This document shows, piece by piece, positions 1 to 5,058 of a stretch of 5,919 bases of DNA. The notes beneath the pieces are model-generated. The model was given only the letters and a program-made list of their open reading frames with translations. It made no database searches and was not told the DNA's origin. A program made the position numbers and the translations under genes. This DNA is from Bacillota bacterium (GTDB lineage Bacteria > Bacillota > Clostridia > Oscillospirales > Ruminococcaceae), in the NCBI GenBank assembly GCA_023394255.1, contig JAEXAZ010000256.1, positions 1 to 5,919 on the forward strand, written 5' to 3'. The first letter of the stretch is position 1; the number at the start of each line of letters is the position of its first letter.

Positions 1-1001
1 ATGGTTCCCAAAACCAGCATAATCACATTCAGAATGAGCATGATGGTGTATTTGTTGTCGGTCAGTCCGAGAATTGCGTTTACGACCATTTCAGGCATTT
101 TCAGATAGGTCAGCAGCCAGCCGAAGACTGTGGAGGTGGAAATCAGAATCAGTACGATCGCGAGCGTGCTGAGGGAACGCTCCATCAGCTTCCACATTTC
201 TTTCAGGGTCAGCTCGCGGTAGATGAAAAAGCTGACAAGAATGGCCCATACCACGGCGATCGCCGCGGATTCCGTCGCTGTGACGATACCGGTCACAACG
301 CCCAGGACCACGATAATAACAGTCATGAGCCCCCAGATGGAATCCGCCAGAGTGGTAATCAGGCGTTTGATGCTGAACGGATCGCCTTTGGGATAATGGC
401 GCTTGACCGCAAGTATATAGCTGTAAATCATCAGCGCGATGCCGAGCAGAATGCCGGGCACAAAACCTGCGAGGAACAGGCGGCCGACAGATACGGAGCC
501 TGCCACCATCGCATACATGACCATATTGTGGCTGGGAGGGATCAGCAGGCCCTGCACCGAGCTGGTCATGGTGACGTTGGTTGCAAATTCCTCGTCATAT
601 CCCTGGTCTTTCATCATCGGGATCAGGATCGTACCAAGGGATGCGGTATCGGCTGTTGAGGAACCGGAAATCCCGCCGAAGAACATGGATGCCACAATGT
701 TAACCATTGCGAGGCCGCCTCGGATCCAGCCGACAATTGCGTCAGAAAGCGAAATCAGGCGCTTGGAAATGCCGCCCGCACCCATCAGTTCGCCGGCGAT
801 GATGAAGAACGGGACCGCCATCAGGCTGAACACATTGACGCCCTTGACCATGATCTGCGCCACCTGCATCAGCGGAAGGCCGAGATAGGCGGTGGTCAGG
901 ATGCTCGAAATCCCGATTGCAAACGCAATGGGGAACCGGCAGATGATCATGGCAAAAAAGGTGCCGATCAGTATAAAAACCGCTATGGTATTTGTATCCA
1001 T
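1..1001 (-). CDS. dctM: TRAP transporter large permease subunit, DctM type (3'-truncated by window edge)
   Basis: This is the large membrane subunit of a tripartite ATP-independent periplasmic (TRAP) transporter. In this family it forms the ion-coupled channel that moves a solute, usually an organic or sugar acid, delivered by the binding protein. The translation from the ATG at 1001 (MDTNTIAVFILIG) is open for 333 codons to the window edge. Family members are about 425 residues, so roughly 90 C-terminal residues are missing. Hallmarks are FFGGISGSSTADTASLG near residue 110, IPPSHNMVMYAMVAG near 155, TATESAAIAV near 240, and hydrophobic segments throughout. The start follows the dctQ stop with no gap (TAAATG), and a GGGGAGG ribosome site lies inside the dctQ end with 8-base spacing, which implies translational coupling. 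Family assignment is firm. The substrate cannot be read from this subunit. Confidence 0.96.
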   Translation of the reverse strand, partial: MDTNTIAVFILIGTFFAMIICRFPIAFAIGISSILTTAYLGLPLMQVAQIMVKGVNVFSLMAVPFFIIAGELMGAGGISKRLISLSDAIVGWIRGGLAMVNIVASMFFGGISGSSTADTASLGTILIPMMKDQGYDEEFATNVTMTSSVQGLLIPPSHNMVMYAMVAGSVSVGRLFLAGFVPGILLGIALMIYSYILAVKRHYPKGDPFSIKRLITTLADSIWGLMTVIIVVLGVVTGIVTATESAAIAVVWAILVSFFIYRELTLKEMWKLMERSLSTLAIVLILISTSTVFGWLLTYLKMPEMVVNAILGLTDNKYTIMLILNVIMLVLGT

Positions 1002-1493
1002 TTAGTCTGCCTCCCCGTTCTCTTTACCGGTATTTCTTTTGATAAAATTCAGCAGGCGTTCGATTTCCATGAGACACATGGCACAGCCCGCGACCGGGAC
1101 CGAGAGATACAGCCACATGGATTTGATGCCCACGCCGGTGATGACGTTTTTGCCGGCGAGCAGGGAAAACTTCCAACCGTAAATCATCATAAAGATTGAA
1201 AAACAGAAAATACCGATCTGCGCGGCGCATTTCATGACGCTCGTGACCTTTTCGGGCACGAGAAAATCAATAATGGTCATGCGGATATGCGTGTCCTTCC
1301 GGATTGCAAGCGCCGCGCTGATCAAAGACATGTACACCATGCACATCAGCACAACCGGCTCTCCCCAGACGGGACTGTTTTTCAATACGTATCTGCCGAA
1401 TACCACATACGCGGTGATGCCAACCATACCGACGAAACACAGCTTGCAGAAGCTCATGAAAATGTGGTAGACAACGTCAAAAAACTTTGTCAT
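1002..1493 (-). CDS. dctQ: TRAP transporter small permease subunit, DctQ type
   Basis: This is the small four-helix membrane subunit of the TRAP transporter, which partners the large DctM subunit. The protein is 163 residues, normal for the family. Hydrophobic segments lie at about 14-32, 46-66, 85-105 and 126-144. The family pattern of an Arg-Tyr followed by a Trp-Gly-Glu is seen in GRYVLKNSPVWGEP (33-46), and the loop motif IRKDTHIRM follows at 64-72. An in-frame start 28 codons upstream exists, but the ATG at 1493 is chosen for two reasons: it has an AGGGAGGA ribosome site 7 bases before it, and the upstream extension would read through the terminator-like hairpin and is not membrane-like. 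The usual second acidic residue after WGE is a Pro here. The gene stops immediately before dctM and starts 125 bases after dctP. Confidence 0.95.
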   Translation of the reverse strand: MTKFFDVVYHIFMSFCKLCFVGMVGITAYVVFGRYVLKNSPVWGEPVVLMCMVYMSLISAALAIRKDTHIRMTIIDFLVPEKVTSVMKCAAQIGIFCFSIFMMIYGWKFSLLAGKNVITGVGIKSMWLYLSVPVAGCAMCLMEIERLLNFIKRNTGKENGEAD

Positions 1494-1500
1494 ATCGTAT

Positions 1501-1508
1501 TCCTCCCT
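1501..1508 (-). promoter_or_regulatory. Ribosome binding site deciding the dctQ start
   Basis: AGGGAGGA on the minus strand, 7 bases before the ATG at 1493. It lies just after the T-tract of the intercistronic hairpin, so translation of dctQ begins from RNA that has passed that hairpin. It rules out the longer start at 1577. Confidence 0.9.
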
Positions 1509-1514
1509 GTTTTG

Positions 1515-1541
1515 AAAAAGGGGCAGCGACAACGCTGCCCC
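1515..1541 (-). terminator. Intercistronic terminator-like hairpin (attenuator) between dctP and dctQ
   Basis: On the minus strand a perfect 9-bp GC-rich stem (GGGGCAGCG / CGCTGCCCC) with a TTGT loop is followed at once by five T residues. This has the form of an intrinsic terminator, but it sits inside an operon, 78 bases after the dctP stop and 22 bases before the dctQ start. No promoter is evident between it and dctQ, so it is probably a partial terminator that lets some polymerase through, and it could also protect the 3' end of the dctP message. Such elements are known in other transport operons, where they keep binding protein in excess over membrane subunits. Confidence 0.8.
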
Positions 1542-1618
1542 TGGAGGGGATGCCGCCGGAGCTTTCGCGATTGGCACCAGGGCGACAGGTCTTCCCTTTC
1601 GTGTATCGGACCTTGCGT

Positions 1619-2701
1619 TTACATCGAAACAATTTTCTGGTAGTAATCTTCCAGACCGGCGATATATTTGTCAACCACGCTCTTGGTTGCCTCGATATAC
1701 GGGGTCTTGTCGGGGACTTCTATGACGTTTGCACCGGCCGCTTTGATCTGCTCAAGAAGGTCGGCATCGAGTTTTTCGATGTTTTCCTTATTCCACGCTT
1801 CGGTTTCTTTGGACGCCTCTTTGATAATTGCCTGGTCTTCTTCGTCCAGCGTATTCCAGACCTGCTCGCTCATCAGAATGATGGAGGGGCTGTAGGTGTG
1901 GCCGGTAAGGATATAGTTGGGGGCGACTTCGTAGAATTTGTTGGAGAAATAGCCGGAGTGCGGCTGTTCCGCGCCGTCAACGGTCCCGGCCTGCAGGGCG
2001 GAATACAGCTCGGAGAAAGAAATCGGGGTGGACTGGATGCCCATGGCCGCGACTGTTTCGCTCATCAGATCGGTCGTGGGGACGCGCAGCTTCATGCCTT
2101 TGAAATCGTCGATGGAGCTGACGGGCTTATTCTTAACGGTGAAGAAATTGCGGGAGCCCTCATCCAGATAGAACAGGCCGACCATGCCGGTCCCGACTTC
2201 CTGAGGCTCCTTGAGGAACTCGTCCCCGATCTCGCTGTTCAGCACGTTCCACAGGTGCTCGCGGTCACGGAAGATGAATGGCAGGCCAAACAGGCTGAGT
2301 TTTTTCACGCCGAAGTCAACCAGGCTGTTGGTGTTGCCGCGGGTCATATCAATTGCGCCGCCGCCCATCTGAACCGACTGATACGCCGTTTTTTCGTCGC
2401 CGAGCTGGCCGGCGGGGAAAACTTCAATGGTGATGCGCCCGTCGGACTTCTCTTTTACAAGCTCCGCAAATTTATCGGCGCATTCATCCATGATATGACC
2501 GTCGGGATTCAGTTCCGCATACTTGAACGTATAGGTCTTTTTTTCGGATGTTCCGGAAGCGGCGGCTTCAGACGCCGCTCCGGAAGACGCGGGAGCAGCT
2601 GAGGCGGCAGGTGCTGAAGACGAACCGGCAGCAGACCCGCAGCCGGCAAACAGGGAAATTGTCATTGCAGCGGCAAGAGTAAGGGCAAGTTGCTTTTTCA
2701 T
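1619..2701 (-). CDS. dctP: TRAP transporter solute-binding lipoprotein, DctP type
   Basis: This is the extracytoplasmic binding protein of the TRAP transporter, which captures the solute and hands it to DctQM. The 360-residue product starts with a lipoprotein signal (MKKQLALTL...SLFAGC, modified Cys at 21). A low-complexity Ala/Ser/Pro tether (about 22-52) follows, as expected for a membrane-anchored Gram-positive binding protein. The binding domain covers about 55-360. It contains FPAGQLGDEK (95-104), LPFIFRDREHLW (140-151), GSRNFFT (182-188), GMKLRVP with R206, the position that in studied TRAP binding proteins salt-bridges the solute carboxylate, and ELYSALQAGTVDGAEQP (231-247). The start at 2701 is preferred over the ATG at 2716 because the GGAGGA ribosome site overlaps the upstream ATG. 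R206 suggests an acid substrate; control by a LacI-type regulator makes a sugar acid plausible, but this is inference. Confidence 0.96.
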   Translation of the reverse strand: MKKQLALTLAAAMTISLFAGCGSAAGSSSAPAASAAPASSGAASEAAASGTSEKKTYTFKYAELNPDGHIMDECADKFAELVKEKSDGRITIEVFPAGQLGDEKTAYQSVQMGGGAIDMTRGNTNSLVDFGVKKLSLFGLPFIFRDREHLWNVLNSEIGDEFLKEPQEVGTGMVGLFYLDEGSRNFFTVKNKPVSSIDDFKGMKLRVPTTDLMSETVAAMGIQSTPISFSELYSALQAGTVDGAEQPHSGYFSNKFYEVAPNYILTGHTYSPSIILMSEQVWNTLDEEDQAIIKEASKETEAWNKENIEKLDADLLEQIKAAGANVIEVPDKTPYIEATKSVVDKYIAGLEDYYQKIVSM

Positions 2702-2708
2702 TTTTATT

Positions 2709-2714
2709 TCCTCC
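2709..2714 (-). promoter_or_regulatory. Ribosome binding site deciding the dctP start
   Basis: GGAGGA on the minus strand, 7 bases before the ATG at 2701. The alternative upstream ATG (2716-2714) shares a base with this site and has no site of its own, so MKKQ is the likely N-terminus, giving a standard lipoprotein signal. Confidence 0.88.
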
Positions 2715-2723
2715 ATTTATTAT

Positions 2724-2745
2724 TTTACAGAATATGTTCTGTAAA
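2724..2745. promoter_or_regulatory. 22-bp palindrome in the lacI-dctP gap (operator or RNA hairpin)
   Basis: Perfect 9-bp arms TTTACAGAA and TTCTGTAAA flank a 4-base TATG centre, and the two innermost bases are also self-complementary. The palindrome lies 7 bases after the lacI stop and 22 bases before the dctP start. It is not CG-centred and does not resemble the AAAACGTTTT operators upstream. Neither strand has a T-tract after it, so it is a poor terminator. A second regulator's operator, or an RNA hairpin that affects dctP mRNA stability or start-site access, would fit. Confidence 0.6.
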
Positions 2746-2752
2746 CACCCTA

Positions 2753-3808
2753 TTATAAATACATGCTCAGGTTACTTTTAAACAGCAGCACGCTTTCCAC
2801 ATACTGAACATCCCGAACAGGATCAATCCCCTTGATCAGGCGGTCCATTAATATCTTTGTCGCCGTGTAGGATTGCTTATAGGGATTTTTGAAAATAATA
2901 TTGTTTAATATACCGGCTTCCATATTTTTTACGTTTTCATCAAACAAGTCGCTTCCGATTATCCGGAGACGCCCGTTTAGCCCAAGCGCCTTTGCCACCC
3001 GGGCCATTGTAACGCTGATGCGGGCGCTGACACTGTACATGGCGGAGATATCGGGATTGCTTTCCAGATGTTCGCGCAGACGCATGGCGAGATCCTGCTC
3101 GCTCAGAAACCCATAGACATTGATGGTGTTGAGCTGAATGCTGTTTTCGGCAAGATAGTTTTCAAATCCCTGCACAATGCGCCGGTGGGCGGTAACCAGA
3201 ACATCGCCCGCGCAGGTCAGCACACTGCTTCCCGCGGGCACCTGGCTGCTCAGCAGTTCCGCGACAAGCCGGCCTGTGACATCGTAATTGGCCTGCACAC
3301 ATCCCATCCGGCCGCTTTCGGGAATGTCGTCGCAGACCAGCATGACCGGGATGCCAAGTTCTGAAAAGCGGCGGATTGCCTGTTTTCCCCGTTCGTCTTC
3401 CAAATGCCCGACGGTAATCAGCCCGTCGATCTCGTTGTGATAGCGTGCGAGAACCGCGTTGAGTTCCGCGCCCTGCCCGTTCACCTCCCCGTAATAGGGA
3501 AGTTCGATCACCTGCAGGTTATAATCGTGGATCTCTTCCATATAAGCCCGGTATCCCTGCCAGACACGGCTGTAGTAGTATCGGTTTTGTTCGTTTGATC
3601 CCGGGAATGCGGCAACCACGCGCAGGGCTTTGCGTTTGAGCGAAGATGCAACGTAGTTGGGGCGGTAATCAAATTCCTTGGCGACTTCCAAAATCCGGGC
3701 GCGGACGGCTTCGCCGACTCCCGGCTTTCCGTTCAGCGCCCGATGCACAGTTCCGGAAGAAACGCCGGCTTTATTTGCGATATCTTTAATGGTTGCACGT
3801 TTTTCCAC
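2753..3808 (-). CDS. LacI/GalR-family transcriptional regulator of the TRAP operon
   Basis: This is a DNA-binding repressor whose ligand is probably the transported compound or a product of it. The 351-residue length is typical. Residues 6-27 form the LacI helix-turn-helix (TIKDIANKAGVSSGTVHRAL). The hinge helix is near 50-60 (RPNYVASSLKRK) and includes L57, matching the leucine that wedges into the operator minor groove in LacI. Residues about 62-345 form a periplasmic-binding-protein-like ligand domain, ending with IIGSDLFDENVKNMEAGI and a FKNPYKQSYTATKIL segment typical of the sugar-binding-protein-like subgroup. The start codon is GTG, supported by GGTGA with 6-base spacing and by the family N-terminus. 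The gene is first in the operon, 51 bases before dctP, with a CG-centred operator in its own leader, so autoregulation is likely. The ligand is unknown. Confidence 0.95.
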   Translation of the reverse strand: MEKRATIKDIANKAGVSSGTVHRALNGKPGVGEAVRARILEVAKEFDYRPNYVASSLKRKALRVVAAFPGSNEQNRYYYSRVWQGYRAYMEEIHDYNLQVIELPYYGEVNGQGAELNAVLARYHNEIDGLITVGHLEDERGKQAIRRFSELGIPVMLVCDDIPESGRMGCVQANYDVTGRLVAELLSSQVPAGSSVLTCAGDVLVTAHRRIVQGFENYLAENSIQLNTINVYGFLSEQDLAMRLREHLESNPDISAMYSVSARISVTMARVAKALGLNGRLRIIGSDLFDENVKNMEAGILNNIIFKNPYKQSYTATKILMDRLIKGIDPVRDVQYVESVLLFKSNLSMYL

Positions 3809-3814
3809 CTTAAC

Positions 3815-3819
3815 TCACC
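3815..3819 (-). promoter_or_regulatory. Ribosome binding site for the GTG start of the LacI-family gene
   Basis: GGTGA on the minus strand, part of the anti-16S consensus, 6 bases before the GTG at 3808. It is weaker than the GGAGG sites of the downstream transporter genes and is paired with a GTG start, so the repressor is probably translated less than dctP from the same message. Confidence 0.65.
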
Positions 3820-3829
3820 ATTTCTTTAC

Positions 3830-3841
3830 TAAAACGTTTTA
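3830..3841. promoter_or_regulatory. Probable LacI-family operator O1
   Basis: TAAAACGTTTTA is a perfect 12-bp palindrome with a central CG, the usual form of a LacI/GalR-family operator. It lies about 12 to 24 bases downstream of the predicted transcription start and 21 bases before the GTG of the regulator gene, where a bound repressor would block polymerase. It differs from a full CcpA cre site because the outer TG/CA pair is absent. The same 11-base core recurs at 3980-3990. Confidence 0.8.
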
Positions 3842-3859
3842 TATAATTCCAATAGCCTT

Positions 3860-3888
3860 ATTTTAGTTTATATATCTTAAAAAGTCAA
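3860..3888 (-). promoter_or_regulatory. Sigma-A promoter of the lacI-dctPQM operon
   Basis: On the minus strand TTGACT (3888-3883) is the -35 element and TAAAAT (3865-3860) the -10 element, with an ideal 17-bp AT-rich spacer. Transcription would start near 3853, leaving a leader of about 45 bases that contains operator O1. This is the only good leftward promoter found upstream of the four-gene operon. Confidence 0.78.
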
Positions 3889-3979
3889 TTATTTAATTAG
3901 AAGTTCACAATTTTTGTGTAATTGCACATCATATATAAGTAATTTCTAGCTGTTTAACCTAAAATTCGAGTAAATATGA

Positions 3980-3991
3980 TAAAACGTTTTT
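3980..3991. promoter_or_regulatory. Probable second LacI-family operator O2
   Basis: TAAAACGTTTTT contains the same perfect 10-bp palindrome AAAACGTTTT as O1, and the centres of the two sites are exactly 150 bp apart. O2 lies about 130 bp upstream of the leftward transcription start and about 90-100 bp before the rightward gene at 4080. It could be an auxiliary operator for a repression loop or could control the rightward promoter. Confidence 0.7.
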
Positions 3992-4017
3992 TATTTCTTT
4001 CTTCTCCATGTCGAATA

Positions 4018-4026
4018 TGGTATACT
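4018..4026 (+). promoter_or_regulatory. Possible extended -10 promoter for the YcxB-family gene
   Basis: TGGTATACT carries a TGn extension and a TATACT -10 element, which would start transcription near 4033 and give a leader of about 47 bases. No convincing -35 hexamer is visible at 16-18 bp spacing (TTTCTT at 3998-4003), as is often the case for extended -10 promoters. Operator O2 would lie a little upstream of the -35 region. Confidence 0.4.
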
Positions 4027-4079
4027 TCTTTACACAAAGCGTATTCTCAAAAAACTCCGGAGGATGAAGGGGAATTTTT

Positions 4080-4613
4080 ATGGAAGCACAGCCGATTATC
4101 ATCCATACAAGGATGGACGGGCGAATTTTTACTGATTTCAGTAATTTTAACTCATTTCGTATGAACAGAAGATGGCTGAGCCTGGTTTTGTTCCCGGTCG
4201 TGATGGGAGGCTTCGGCGTAGTGAATCTGATCACCGGCAGCCGGTTGTTGTTTTATCTGTTTTGCGCCGCCGGTGTGGCGATGCCGGTGTTTTATCTGGT
4301 TTTTTACCATGTTTCCCTGAAACGGCAGATAGCGGCTTATCATCTGGATGAACCCCGCAGCGCGTATACGGTGAGCCTTTCAGCCGGCGGGATTGCGGTT
4401 TCCACAGAAAAAGAACAGACTTCATTCCGTTGGGATCAGGTCTATCGGGTATTTGAACTGGACAGCTGTGCCTATGTCTATATTACAAAAGCCCGCGCTT
4501 TTCTTTTGCCGCACAGCGACCTGTCGCAGGCAACGCCAGAACAGCTTCATCAGATGTTTTTGGACTATCTTCCAAGGGTCCGCCTGTTCGACAGGCGCAA
4601 AAAGCGGGTCTGA
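4080..4613 (+). CDS. YcxB-family membrane protein of unknown function
   Basis: The product is 177 residues. The N-terminus is short and polar and is followed by two hydrophobic segments, about 32-52 and 55-77, that probably form a membrane hairpin. The soluble C-terminal domain (about 95-150) matches the YcxB-like pattern: YTVSLSAGGIAVSTE, then a Phe-x-Trp segment (FRWDQVYRVFELDSC), then a strand YVYITKARAFLLP. The tail is basic (DRRKKRV). The ATG at 4080 is supported by AAGGGG with 7-base spacing; a GGAGGA also lies further upstream. The family has no firmly known biochemical role. The gene stands alone, divergent from the TRAP operon and sharing its regulatory region, and it ends shortly before a convergent terminator. 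Family call is by motif recognition only. Confidence 0.85.
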   Translation: MEAQPIIIHTRMDGRIFTDFSNFNSFRMNRRWLSLVLFPVVMGGFGVVNLITGSRLLFYLFCAAGVAMPVFYLVFYHVSLKRQIAAYHLDEPRSAYTVSLSAGGIAVSTEKEQTSFRWDQVYRVFELDSCAYVYITKARAFLLPHSDLSQATPEQLHQMFLDYLPRVRLFDRRKKRV

Positions 4614-4621
4614 AGCGACGC

Positions 4622-4665
4622 AAAAAGAAACAGCCCCTGCCGCGACTTCACGGCAGGGGCTGTTT
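4622..4665. terminator. Convergent hairpin terminator
   Basis: Perfect 15-bp arms AAACAGCCCCTGCCG (4628-4642) and CGGCAGGGGCTGTTT (4651-4665) enclose an 8-base loop. On the minus strand the hairpin is followed by a T-rich tail (TTTCTTTTT), so it is a strong terminator for the flavoprotein-DUF1667 operon, whose last stop is 10 bases before it. On the plus strand only TTT follows, giving weaker termination for the YcxB-family gene that ends at 4613. Confidence 0.92.
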
Positions 4666-4674
4666 GGCAATGCA

Positions 4675-5058
4675 TCAGTCGTAATCTTTCCGGGTTTCCT
4701 TTGCAGGAATATGTTTTGTGGCGATTACATCACTGTTTAATCCCAGAAGATGCAAAATGACTATCTGACCGGCGCTGACAGGGGCGTCCAGATGGATTTT
4801 CCGGATTTCACGCATGGCGTCAAAAACCCGGTCTTTGGGGATGGGCGCTGTCAGTCGCACACTCACAAGGGGCAGCCGGCCATGGCTGACCAGAACCGAG
4901 CTCGCAATGTTCCGCACGGGAGCGGCCAGCTCCTGGCGGACATATGCTTCCCCCTTTTTGCAGGACGCGCCGCTCAGGGACTTGATTTCCCCGTTTTCCA
5001 GAAGTGCCTGGATCTCGCAGCCGTTCGGACAGATGATGCAGGTAAACTGTTTCAGCAT
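4675..5058 (-). CDS. DUF1667 (conserved CxxC) protein
   Basis: This 127-residue protein belongs to the DUF1667 family of small proteins with conserved cysteine pairs, usually encoded next to a pyridine-nucleotide/FAD oxidoreductase and a GlpA-like dehydrogenase. The N-terminal part has C7, C10 and C14 (FTCIICPNGCEIQ) and C33 (GASCKKGEAYVRQE). This CxxCxxxC...C spacing followed by KKGE recalls the iron-sulfur segment of molybdopterin oxidoreductases. The rest (about 50-127) is a basic/hydrophobic domain without recognised catalytic residues. The ATG at 5058 is preferred over the in-frame GTG at 5067 because GGAGGT lies 9 bases before the ATG but touches the GTG. It overlaps the upstream gene by 7 bases, implying coupled translation. 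A role as an electron-transfer partner of the oxidoreductase is inference. Confidence 0.93.
   Translation of the reverse strand: MLKQFTCIICPNGCEIQALLENGEIKSLSGASCKKGEAYVRQELAAPVRNIASSVLVSHGRLPLVSVRLTAPIPKDRVFDAMREIRKIHLDAPVSAGQIVILHLLGLNSDVIATKHIPAKETRKDYD

Noticed and set aside
1494..1577. 28-codon N-terminal extension of the DctQ-type subunit
   Set aside because: It would read through the terminator-like hairpin, lacks its own good ribosome site, and a strong AGGGAGGA site precedes the internal ATG at 1493.
1487..2602. Long plus-strand open frame of 371 codons opposite dctP
   Set aside because: It is antisense to a clear TRAP binding protein, covers the hairpin, has no recognisable domain and reflects GC-rich codon bias.
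3810..3821. Three-codon leader ORF (ATG GTG AGT TAA) just before the GTG of the regulator gene
   Set aside because: It has no ribosome site and its bases contain the GGTGA site for the GTG start, so it is most likely chance.
3830..3841. CcpA cre site instead of a local LacI-family operator
   Set aside because: The outer TG/CA bases of the cre consensus are missing in both copies, and a LacI-family gene lies next to them.
3906..3928. Overlapping short inverted repeats (CACAA-TTT-TTGTG and TGTG-N6-CACA) upstream of the leftward promoter, similar in feel to Rex or CRP sites
   Set aside because: Arm order does not fit Rex and spacing does not fit CRP (TGTG-N8-CACA); in AT-rich DNA such short repeats are expected.
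3959..4234. 91-codon minus-strand open frame across the intergenic region and the YcxB-family start
   Set aside because: It has no recognisable domain, overlaps a supported gene on the other strand, and covers operator O2 and the possible promoter.
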